Source of the DNA: Gammaproteobacteria bacterium
Lineage (GTDB): Bacteria; Pseudomonadota; Gammaproteobacteria; Steroidobacterales; GCA-2729495
Direction of reading: 5' to 3'
Length of the DNA: 64,000 nt
Assembly (NCBI GenBank): GCA_016874095.1
Contig: VGVH01000011.1
Span: forward strand, 1-64,000
The translations under genes were made by a program, and so were the position numbers. The notes under the pieces were generated by a model. That model had not been told where the DNA came from, searched no databases, and worked only from the letters and a program-made list of their open reading frames with translations. Positions 56,687 through 64,000 of this stretch are shown one piece after another (within the stretch, counting starts at the first letter, position 1; every line of letters starts with the position of its first letter).

Positions 56687-59521
56687 ATGTACGCCACCGA
56701 CCATCACGATCTCGGCACGCCGGAATCGCCCGGCGCCGCAACCGTCACCGTGGAGATCGACGGGCGGCCGGTGACGGTCGCTGCCGGTACCTCCCTCATG
56801 CGCGCTGCTGCGCTCGCCGGCACCGACATTCCGAAGCTCTGCGCCACCGATACACTGAAGGCCTTCGGGTCCTGCCGCCTGTGCCTGGTGGAGATCGAGG
56901 GTCGCAAGGGGACGCCCGCTTCCTGCACGACGGAAGTCGCGCCCGGGATGAAGATTCGCACGGATTCCGCGCAGCTGCGAAAACTGCGCCGCAACGTCGT
57001 CGAGCTCTACGTCTCCGAGCATCCGCTCGACTGTGACGGCTGCCCCGCGGACGGGCATTGCGAGCTGCAGGACGCTGCCGCAGCGACTGGCGTTACCGAC
57101 TCCCGCTACTCGCGAGCCGCCGCTGCGGCGGAGGCGCCCTGCGACAGCAGCAACCCCTACTTCGTCTTCGATCCCTCGCTGTGCATCGTCTGCTCGCGCT
57201 GCCTGCGGGCCTGCGACGAGACGCAGGGCACCTTCGCCCTGACGATCGACGGGCGCGGACTTGCCTCTCGCGTCGTCGCCAGCCAGGACGACGGCTTCCT
57301 CGCTTCGGAGTGCGTGAGCTGCGGTGCCTGCGTGGAGGCCTGCCCCACGGCTGCACTGCACGAGAAACCGCTGGCGGGCGGCCGTGTCGATCGATCGGTC
57401 GTGACGACCTGCGGTTACTGCGGTGTCGGCTGCTCGCTGAATGCAGAACTGGACGGCGACGAGGTCCTGCGTATGGTGCCGGCCCGCGCCGGCAAGGCAA
57501 ACCAGGGCCACGCCTGCGTCAAGGGACGCTTTGCCTGGGGCTACGCCACGCATCCTGATCGCGTACAGCGGCCCATGATCCGCGCGAAGATCACTGATCC
57601 CTGGCGCGAAGTGAGCTGGGAGGAGGCCTTCCGCCACACGGCCGGCGAGTTCCGCCGCATCCAGTCCACGCACGGGCGCGACTCGGTCGGCGGCATCACT
57701 TCGTCACGCTGCACGAACGAGGAGACCTTCCTCGTGCAGAAGCTCGTGCGCGCAGCGCTCGGCAGCAACAACGTGGATACCTGTGCCCGCGTCTGCCACT
57801 CGCCGACGGGCTACGGCCTCAAGCACACGCTGGGTGAATCAGCCGGCACGCAGGCCTTCACCTCGGTGATGCAGGCCGACGTGATCCTGGTGATCGGCGC
57901 CAGCCCGACGGACGGGCACCCCGTGTTTGCATCGCAGCTGAAGCGCCGCCTGCGCCAGGGCGCGAAACTGATCGTCGTCGACCCGCGGGCGATCGATCTC
58001 GTCCGGACGCCGCACATCGAAGCTGCCCACCACCTGCAGCTGCGCCCCGGCACCAACGTCGCCGTCGTCAACGCCCTCGCCCATGTCGTGGTGACCGAAG
58101 GACTGGTCAGGGAGAATTACGTGGCGGCCCGCTGCGAGCCCGAGTCGTGGCGCGCCTGGCGCGACTTCGTCGCCGCGCCGCGCAACTCGCCCGAGGCGAT
58201 GGAGCCGGTGACCGGCGTGCCGGCTGCAGCGATCCGCGCAGCGGCACGGTTGTATGCAGCGGGTCCGAACAGCGCGATTTACTACGGCCTCGGCGTGACC
58301 GAGCACAGCCAGGGCACGACCATGGTAATGGGCATCGCCAACCTCGCGATGGCGACGGGCAACCTCGGGCGCGAGGGCGTCGGCGTGAACCCGCTGCGCG
58401 GGCAGAACAACGTGCAGGGCTCCTGCGACATGGGCTCGTTCCCGCACGAGTTTTCCGGCTACCGCCACGTGTCCGACGCGCCGACGCGCGCGCTCTTCGA
58501 AGCTGCCTGGGGCGTGCCGCTCGCCAGCGAGCCCGGCCTGCGCATCCCGAACATGTTCGAGGCTGCGCTCGACGGCTCGTTCCGGGCGCTCTACATCCAG
58601 GGCGAGGACTTCGTGCAGTCGGATCCGAACACGGCGCACGTGGTCTCCGCGCTGTCGGCGATGGAATGCGTGGTCGTGCAGGACCTGTTCCTCAACGAGA
58701 CGGCGCGCTATGCGCACGTGTTCCTGCCGGGCAGCTCCTTCCTCGAGAAAGATGGCACCTTCACCAACGCGGAGCGGCGCATCTCCCGCGTTCGGAAGGT
58801 GAAGGAACCGCTGGCCGGGCTCGCCGACTGGGAGATCACGCAGCGGCTGGCTCAGGCCCTCGGCTACGACATGCACTACGCGCACCCGGCCGACATCATG
58901 GCTGAGATCGCGCGCCTGACACCGACCTTCCGCGGCGTGACCTACGCGAAGCTGGATGCGCTCGGCAGCATCCAGTGGCCCTGCAACGACAAAGCACCCG
59001 AGGGTACCCCCACGATGCACGTCGGCGAGTTCGTGCGCGGCAAGGGCAAGTTCTACCTGACAGAGTACGTGCCGACGTCCGAGCGCAGCAACGACCGCTA
59101 CCCGCTGCTCCTCACGACGGGCCGCATCCTGTCGCAGTACAACGTCGGCGCACAGACGCGGCGCACTGCCAACCTCGCCTGGCACCGCGAGGATCGCCTG
59201 GAGATCCACCCCGATGACGCGGAAACCCGCGGCATCCGTGACAACGACTGGGTCGGCATCACGAGTCGCGCTGGAGAAACCGTCATGCGCGCGGATCTCA
59301 CGGCCCGGGTCACTCGCGGCGTCGTGTACACGACGTTCCATTTTCCCGAATCCGGCGCGAACCTCGTCACCACCGAAAACTCGGACTGGGCGACGAACTG
59401 CCCCGAGTACAAGGTCACTGCCGTGCAGGTCGTCAAGGTTCTGCAGCCCGACGACTGGAAGGCCCGGATCGCCGCACAGCGCGCGGAGCGACGCCGTGCA
59501 CCGGCGCCGGCAGGCGGCTGA
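56687..59521 (+). CDS. fdsA: Formate dehydrogenase alpha subunit (molybdenum)
   Basis: A 944-residue protein. The N-terminal NuoG-like part carries a [2Fe-2S] site (FGSCRLCLVEIEG), a His-ligated cluster (HPLDCDGCPADGHCELQ) and two [4Fe-4S] motifs (CIVCSRCLRAC, CVSCGACVEACPTAAL). The bis-MGD catalytic domain starts at CGYCGVGC. The Mo ligand is Cys370 (ARVCHSPTG), Cys rather than selenocysteine, with the conserved His next to it. The subunit oxidises formate to CO2 (or the reverse) in the soluble NAD-linked enzyme. ATG 56687 lies 2 bp after fdsB; its TGA overlaps fdsD (TGATG). Confidence 0.95.
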   Translation: MYATDHHDLGTPESPGAATVTVEIDGRPVTVAAGTSLMRAAALAGTDIPKLCATDTLKAFGSCRLCLVEIEGRKGTPASCTTEVAPGMKIRTDSAQLRKLRRNVVELYVSEHPLDCDGCPADGHCELQDAAAATGVTDSRYSRAAAAAEAPCDSSNPYFVFDPSLCIVCSRCLRACDETQGTFALTIDGRGLASRVVASQDDGFLASECVSCGACVEACPTAALHEKPLAGGRVDRSVVTTCGYCGVGCSLNAELDGDEVLRMVPARAGKANQGHACVKGRFAWGYATHPDRVQRPMIRAKITDPWREVSWEEAFRHTAGEFRRIQSTHGRDSVGGITSSRCTNEETFLVQKLVRAALGSNNVDTCARVCHSPTGYGLKHTLGESAGTQAFTSVMQADVILVIGASPTDGHPVFASQLKRRLRQGAKLIVVDPRAIDLVRTPHIEAAHHLQLRPGTNVAVVNALAHVVVTEGLVRENYVAARCEPESWRAWRDFVAAPRNSPEAMEPVTGVPAAAIRAAARLYAAGPNSAIYYGLGVTEHSQGTTMVMGIANLAMATGNLGREGVGVNPLRGQNNVQGSCDMGSFPHEFSGYRHVSDAPTRALFEAAWGVPLASEPGLRIPNMFEAALDGSFRALYIQGEDFVQSDPNTAHVVSALSAMECVVVQDLFLNETARYAHVFLPGSSFLEKDGTFTNAERRISRVRKVKEPLAGLADWEITQRLAQALGYDMHYAHPADIMAEIARLTPTFRGVTYAKLDALGSIQWPCNDKAPEGTPTMHVGEFVRGKGKFYLTEYVPTSERSNDRYPLLLTTGRILSQYNVGAQTRRTANLAWHREDRLEIHPDDAETRGIRDNDWVGITSRAGETVMRADLTARVTRGVVYTTFHFPESGANLVTTENSDWATNCPEYKVTAVQVVKVLQPDDWKARIAAQRAERRRAPAPAGG

Positions 59522-59733
59522 TGAACGTCGATCATCTCGTGACGATGGCCAACGAAATCGCCGCCTTCTTCGACGCCGAGGCCGACAAGCAGAAAGCCGC
59601 CGAACAGGTGGCCAATCACCTCAACCGCTTCTGGGAGCCGCGCATGCGGGCAGCGATCAAGGCGCACGTGGCGGCTGGCGGTGCGGGGTTGGCGCCGCTC
59701 GCCCGGCGTGCAGTGGAACTCGCCCGAAGCTGA
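59521..59733 (+). CDS. fdsD: Formate dehydrogenase delta subunit
   Basis: A 70-residue protein starting inside the fdsA stop. VDHLVTMANEIAAFFDAEADKQKAAEQVANHLNRFWEPRMR is the FdsD signature (given as family recall). It is the small accessory/structural subunit. In the best-known operons an fdsC (FdhD-like sulfurtransferase) gene lies between fdsA and fdsD; here it is absent. Two bp separate the end from the convergent cysNC. Confidence 0.88.
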   Translation: MNVDHLVTMANEIAAFFDAEADKQKAAEQVANHLNRFWEPRMRAAIKAHVAAGGAGLAPLARRAVELARS

Positions 59734-59735
59734 AC

Positions 59736-61649
59736 TCAGCGCAACAGCCGCTCGACGACCAGATCAGCCGCCTGCTCCGCCGACATGCGCGTGGTGTCGA
59801 TGCGGATCTCGGGGCTTTCCGGCGGCTCGTAGGGGCTGTCTACGCCGGTGAAGTTCCTGAGCTGGCCGGCGCGGGCCTTGCGGTACAGCCCCTTCACGTC
59901 GCGCTTTTCGGCCTCGGCGAGCGGCGTGTCGATGAAGATCTCGATGAACTCGCCGGTCGACATCATCTTGCGCACCATCTCGCGCTCCGCGCGGAACGGG
60001 CTGATAAACGCGGTGATGACGATGAGGCCGGCATCGGTCATCAGGCGGGCGACCTCGCCGACGCGGCGGATGTTCTCGACGCGATCGGCATCGGTGAAGC
60101 CGAGGTCCTTGTTGAGGCCATGGCGGACGTTGTCGCCGTCGAGCAGGAAAGTGTGCCGGTTCAGGCTGACCAGCTTCTTCTCGACCAGGTTGGCGATGGT
60201 GGACTTGCCGGCACCCGAAAGCCCAGTGAACCACAGCACAGCAGGTTTCTGGTGCTTCAGCTCCGCGTGCTTCTCGCGGGAGACGTCCAGCGCCTGCCAG
60301 TGCACGTTCTGGCTGCGGCGCAGGGCGAAGTGCAACATACCGGCGCCGACCGTGGCGTTGGTCAGCTTGTCGATGAGAATGAACCCGCCCAGCGCGCGGT
60401 CGCGCGCATAGGGATCGAACACCAGCGGGCTGTCGGTGCTCAACGTCGCCACGCCGATTGCATTCAGCTCCAGGGTCTTCGCCGCGAGGTGCTCCAGCGT
60501 ATTGACGTTCACCTTGTACTTGGGCGCGTGGACCGTCGCCGTGACGGTGCGCGCGCCGAGCTTGAGCCAATAGGACCGCCCGGGCAGCAGTTCCTCGTCC
60601 GCCATCCAGACGATCGTCGCCTCGAACTGGTCGGCCACTTCGGGCGGCTCATCGGCCCGCGCGACCACGTCGCCGCGGCTGCAATCGACCTCGTCGGCGA
60701 AGCACAGCGTCACCGCCTGGCCGGCAGCGGCCCGCGCGAGATCGCCCCCTGCCGTCACGATGCGCGTCACACTGGTCGTGCGACCGGAGGGCAGCACGCG
60801 CACCACATCGCCGGCGCGCACCGACCCTGAAGCAATCGTGCCGGCGAAACCGCGGAAGTCGAGATTGGGCCGGTTGACCCACTGCACGGGCATGCGCAAC
60901 GGCAGTGCCTGCGCAGCGGTGAGATCGACCTCGACCGACTCCAGGTAGGCGAGGAGGTGCGGGCCGCTGTACCAGGGCATGTCGGCGGACGCGGCCGTGA
61001 CGTTATCGCCCCGCAGGCCTGAAACCGGGATGGCATCGACCCGGTCGATCCCGAGGGAAGCCGCGAACTCGCGATAATCAGCGACGATGGCGTCGTATTT
61101 CGCCTGGTCGTAGCCGACGAGATCCATCTTGTTCACCGCCAGCACGAGCCGACGGATGCCGAGCAGGTTGACCAGGTAGCTGTGGCGCCGGGTCTGGGTG
61201 AGTACGCCCTTGCGTGCGTCGATCAGGATCACCGCCAGGTCGGCCGTCGATGCACCCGTGACCATGTTGCGCGTGTACTGCTCGTGGCCAGGCGTGTCGG
61301 CAACGATGAACTTGCGCTTCTCCGTGGCGAAGAAGCGGTAGGCGACGTCGATGGTGATGCCCTGCTCCCGCTCGGCCGCGAGACCGTCTACCAGCAGGGC
61401 GAAGTCGATCTCCTGGCCCTGGGTGCCGAGCCGGCGGCTGTCGGCCTCCAGCGCGGCCAGCTGGTCCTCGAAGATCAGCTTCGTGTCGTAGAGGAGCCGC
61501 CCGATCAGCGTCGACTTGCCGTCGTCGACGCTGCCGCAGGTGATGAAGCGCAGCAGCGTCTTGTGCTGGTGCTGCACGAGATAGGCGTCGATGTCCGCCG
61601 CGGCGAGCGCATCCGGACGGTAGCCACGGCCCTCCGCGGAGGCGGCCAT
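59736..61649 (-). CDS. cysNC: Bifunctional sulfate adenylyltransferase subunit 1/APS kinase
   Basis: A 637-residue protein. CysN GTPase domain with GSVDDGKST (39-47), [17 protein letters not shown] and NKMDLV; EF-Tu-like barrels in the middle; and a C-terminal APS kinase with P-loop [11 protein letters not shown] (about 473-483), [15 protein letters not shown], and [24 protein letters not shown]. It activates sulfate to APS and PAPS with CysD. It starts by a TGATG overlap after cysD. Confidence 0.95.
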   Translation of the reverse strand: MAASAEGRGYRPDALAAADIDAYLVQHQHKTLLRFITCGSVDDGKSTLIGRLLYDTKLIFEDQLAALEADSRRLGTQGQEIDFALLVDGLAAEREQGITIDVAYRFFATEKRKFIVADTPGHEQYTRNMVTGASTADLAVILIDARKGVLTQTRRHSYLVNLLGIRRLVLAVNKMDLVGYDQAKYDAIVADYREFAASLGIDRVDAIPVSGLRGDNVTAASADMPWYSGPHLLAYLESVEVDLTAAQALPLRMPVQWVNRPNLDFRGFAGTIASGSVRAGDVVRVLPSGRTTSVTRIVTAGGDLARAAAGQAVTLCFADEVDCSRGDVVARADEPPEVADQFEATIVWMADEELLPGRSYWLKLGARTVTATVHAPKYKVNVNTLEHLAAKTLELNAIGVATLSTDSPLVFDPYARDRALGGFILIDKLTNATVGAGMLHFALRRSQNVHWQALDVSREKHAELKHQKPAVLWFTGLSGAGKSTIANLVEKKLVSLNRHTFLLDGDNVRHGLNKDLGFTDADRVENIRRVGEVARLMTDAGLIVITAFISPFRAEREMVRKMMSTGEFIEIFIDTPLAEAEKRDVKGLYRKARAGQLRNFTGVDSPYEPPESPEIRIDTTRMSAEQAADLVVERLLR

Positions 61650-62587
61650 CAGAAGTACCCCTCGCGCTTCTTCTTTTCCATGCTCGCGGCCTGATCATGG
61701 TCGATCGCCCGGCCCTGCCGCTCGGAGGTCGTGGTGAGCAGCATCTCCTGAATGATCTCGGGTAGCGTCTTCGCCCGGCTCTCCACAGCGCCGGTCAGCG
61801 GATAGCAGCCCAGCGTGCGAAAGCGGATCGAGCGCGGCACGGGCCGCTCGAGTGGCCGCAGCGGCATGCGCTCGTCGTCCACCATCAGGATCAGCCCGTC
61901 GCGCTCGACCGTGGGCCGCTCTGCCGCGAAATACAGCGGCACGATCGGAATCCGTTCGAGATGGATGTACTGCCAGATGTCGAGCTCGGTCCAGTTCGAC
62001 AGCGGGAACACGCGGATGCTTTCGCCCCGGGCCTTTCTCGCGTTGTAGAGATTCCACAGTTCCGGCCGCTGCTGCTTCGGATCCCACCGATGGCTGGCGG
62101 AGCGGAACGAAAAAATCCGCTCCTTTGCGCGGCTCTTTTCCTCGTCGCGCCGCGCCCCGCCAAAGGCGGCATCGAAGCCATACTTGTCCAGTGCCTGCTT
62201 CAGGCCCTCGGTCTTCCAGATGTCCGTGTGCACCGCGGAGCCGTGGTCGAAGGGATTGATGTTCCGGGCCAGCGCCTCGGGGTTGCGGTGCACGATCAGG
62301 TCCATGCCGCTTTCGCGAGCCATGCGATCACGCATCTCGTACATGGCACGGAACTTCCACGTCGTGTCGACATGGAGCAGCGGGAACGGCGGCGGCGCCG
62401 GAAAGAACGCCTTGCGCGCCAGGTGCAGCATCACGGCCGAGTCCTTGCCGACGGAGTACAGCATTACCGGCTTCTCCGCCTCGGAGACCACCTCGCGCAG
62501 GATGTGGATCGCCTCGGCCTCGAGGCGCTCGAGGTGGGTGAGGCGCAGCGGCGCGTCTGCCACGGTTGGGGCTGCGGCGTGCGTCAT
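61649..62587 (-). CDS. cysD: Sulfate adenylyltransferase subunit 2
   Basis: A 312-residue PP-loop protein. The SVGKDS motif is at residues 45-50, followed by [39 protein letters not shown] and the C-terminal KKKREGYF typical of CysD. It forms the ATP sulfurylase heterodimer with CysN. The 114-bp region upstream is shared with the divergent NmrA-like gene and contains an A/T-rich TTATAAT at about 62622-62628. No CysB site can be proven. Confidence 0.95.
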   Translation of the reverse strand: MTHAAAPTVADAPLRLTHLERLEAEAIHILREVVSEAEKPVMLYSVGKDSAVMLHLARKAFFPAPPPFPLLHVDTTWKFRAMYEMRDRMARESGMDLIVHRNPEALARNINPFDHGSAVHTDIWKTEGLKQALDKYGFDAAFGGARRDEEKSRAKERIFSFRSASHRWDPKQQRPELWNLYNARKARGESIRVFPLSNWTELDIWQYIHLERIPIVPLYFAAERPTVERDGLILMVDDERMPLRPLERPVPRSIRFRTLGCYPLTGAVESRAKTLPEIIQEMLLTTTSERQGRAIDHDQAASMEKKKREGYF

Positions 62588-62701
62588 CTGGGGCGGGCTC
62601 GTCCGTTCGAGATAGCAGTGCTTATAATGTATTTTAGGCCGCTGCGACGCCGGATCGCAGCACCTATCAGCCATAAGCACATAGCCGGCCCGGACAACCC
62701 T

Positions 62702-63880
62702 ATGGATCGTGATACCGCCGTCAGCCTGGCCCAGCAGGCGATCAAGGCCAACAACAGGCGCCTGATCGACGCCCTCCTCGCGCGCAAGGCCGAGCGGCAG
62801 CCGCAGGCGCCGCGCGCCGTTCACGAGCTGCCGCTCGTGGCCGTCACCTGCGCCACCGGCTGGGAGTGCTACGCCATCGTCGAAGAGCTGGTGAAAGCCG
62901 GTCAGTTCCGCGTGCGGGCGCTGTACCGCACACCCGGTACGCAGGCGGCCGAACGGCTGGAGACCCTGTTCCGCGACACCGAGTCGAAGCAGCCGGGCCT
63001 GCTCACGCTTCATTCCGGCATCGACATGAACTCGGCCGAGAAACTCACCGCGGCCTTCGCCGACTGCCAGGGCGTGGTGCTCTATTTCACCGCCAACACC
63101 AGCAAGGCCGGCAAGATCACCAACCACGGCAACGACCCGGACGGCGGTCGCCCGGCCGTGATGCGGCAGGTGATGGCCGCGCTGGCCGCGCTGAAAGCCA
63201 ACCCGAGCGTGAAACATGCCATCACGCTGATCTTCCCCACCGACAAGGTGCACGGCCTGGTCGCCGGTGCGCCTGAAGCGCCGTGGTGGATCCACCAGAA
63301 GCTGCGCCTGACGCCGTTCCTGCGCGAGCAGGGCGTCAACGTCACCTGCATCTGCCGGCCCGCCTACTACTACGCCATGCACCGCGTCGACTACACGGCG
63401 AAAGAGCACTTCCGCGGCGACAGCCAGCTCTCCCGGACCATGATCAAGGAGAACAACCTGCCCGGCATCACCGACCCCGGCTTCATGGTCAACTGGGTCG
63501 ACGTCCGTGACGTCGGCAAGTGGGTCGGTACCGTCTTCGAGTACCCGGAGGTTTTCTCCAATCAGAACCTGTCGATCGCCTCCTCCGCGCACACCGGCCA
63601 CGAACTCGTCGCCATCGCCGAGCGCGAGAACCGCCACGGCACGACCTTCCGCTACAAGCAGTTCCCCATGTTCCTGATGCGATTCCTGAGCCGTGTCACC
63701 GAGGAAGTCGTGTACCCGCTGCGCTACGCCGAGTGGTACAACGCCCGCACCAACGGCTACGACTTCGCGAGCAACGCCGATCTCGCCGACCTCGATCGCG
63801 TGCATCCGCGCTGGACGTTCGAGCGGGAACTGGAGTTCTGGGGGATCAACGACATCAAGCCAGGGAGCAATAGCAAATGA
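62702..63880 (+). CDS. NmrA-like NAD(P)-binding protein
   Basis: A 392-residue atypical SDR. The nucleotide-binding segment reads [18 protein letters not shown], where the canonical pattern would be TGATGxxG; Cys and Glu replace glycines, so cofactor binding may be altered. Further Rossmann features: [26 protein letters not shown] and [18 protein letters not shown]. The enzyme or regulator role is unknown. It overlaps the next gene by ATGA and so is co-transcribed with a putative flavin reductase. Confidence 0.65.
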   Translation: MDRDTAVSLAQQAIKANNRRLIDALLARKAERQPQAPRAVHELPLVAVTCATGWECYAIVEELVKAGQFRVRALYRTPGTQAAERLETLFRDTESKQPGLLTLHSGIDMNSAEKLTAAFADCQGVVLYFTANTSKAGKITNHGNDPDGGRPAVMRQVMAALAALKANPSVKHAITLIFPTDKVHGLVAGAPEAPWWIHQKLRLTPFLREQGVNVTCICRPAYYYAMHRVDYTAKEHFRGDSQLSRTMIKENNLPGITDPGFMVNWVDVRDVGKWVGTVFEYPEVFSNQNLSIASSAHTGHELVAIAERENRHGTTFRYKQFPMFLMRFLSRVTEEVVYPLRYAEWYNARTNGYDFASNADLADLDRVHPRWTFERELEFWGINDIKPGSNSK

Positions 63881-64000
63881 CCGAAAAAACGAACTCGTCA
63901 GGCCTCGGGGACCCCTTCGTCCCGAGCCCGATGCGGGACAACTGGTACCAGTCGAGTTCCTTCTACGGCTCCTCCTTCGCCCTGATCACCTCGGTGGACG
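63877..64000 (+). CDS. Flavin-reductase-like protein, N-terminal part (runs off window)
   Basis: Only 41 residues are seen: [20 protein letters not shown] then [21 protein letters not shown]. The [18 protein letters not shown] opening is similar to flavin-reductase-like FMN-binding proteins I remember, but no catalytic part is visible. The start overlaps the NmrA-like stop (ATGA), so the two are coupled. Read past 64000 to confirm. Confidence 0.4.
   Translation, partial: MTEKTNSSGLGDPFVPSPMRDNWYQSSSFYGSSFALITSVD

Noticed and set aside
62622-62628. TTATAAT in the cysD/NmrA intergenic region as a defined promoter
   Set aside because: An A/T-rich box in a G+C-rich genome is attractive, but no -35 fits in either direction, so it was not called.

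Overview
The window reads as a G+C-rich (about two thirds G+C by eye) gammaproteobacterial chromosome or metagenome bin, probably from the Xanthomonadales/Steroidobacterales/Nevskiales neighbourhood. The evidence is the gene content: UB2H-type PBP1b, UppP, HemW, YpfJ-type zinc peptidase, bifunctional CysNC with CysD, FdsGBAD formate dehydrogenase, TrpB2, malate synthase G, glutaryl-CoA dehydrogenase and a FadH/FadB-type beta-oxidation block. The lineage call is inference. I see no rRNA, tRNA, CRISPR array, intact transposase or phage gene.

Layout. 1-7.3 kb: end of a threonine ammonia-lyase gene, envelope proteins (DsbA-like lipoprotein, NlpC/P60 lipoprotein, YpfJ, UppP), HemW, two decayed genes and three large hairpin elements. 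7.3-19 kb: a secreted propeller plus a cytochrome c/GLUG protein; then a tightly coupled leftward operon of an SDR lipoprotein, a CrtU-like carotenoid oxidoreductase, a Rieske protein, PBP1b and a proline-rich TPR lipoprotein; then a barrel-like protein and a TPR/2OG-oxygenase. 19-27 kb: glutaryl-CoA dehydrogenase, acetoacetyl-CoA ligase, a kinase plus class III PLP enzyme resembling the hydroxylysine pathway, and a MoxR/CoxE pair. 27-46 kb: GST, malate synthase G, a dehalogenase-like hydrolase, a CbiX-M20 fusion, transporter and oxidoreductases, a large lipoprotein, an M50 protease and TrpB2, interspersed with pseudogenes. 46-54.6 kb: a rightward acyl-CoA catabolism operon (thiolase, FadB-like, acyl-CoA dehydrogenase, FadH, amidohydrolase). 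54.7-59.7 kb: fdsGBAD. 59.7-64 kb: cysNC-cysD leftward, then an NmrA-like protein and the start of a flavin-reductase-like gene.

Two patterns stand out. First, a family of inverted-repeat elements with conserved ends (GGGGACGCYAACCTTCG) sits at the 3' ends of genes, often overlapping their stop codons. Two of them (444-570 and 5012-5140) have different, almost perfectly paired 51-52 bp stems around the same 25-nt loop, which is inverted between copies. Second, at least eight genes are decayed by block deletions, frameshifts and nonsense codons with no insertion sequence nearby (YkgJ, HerA-like ATPase, an unknown gene at 19.1-19.4 kb, FtrA/GlxA, an SDR, maleylacetoacetate isomerase, aldehyde dehydrogenase, a CaiB-type CoA-transferase). 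At least one apparently intact gene (CbiX-M20) may be a product of the same process.
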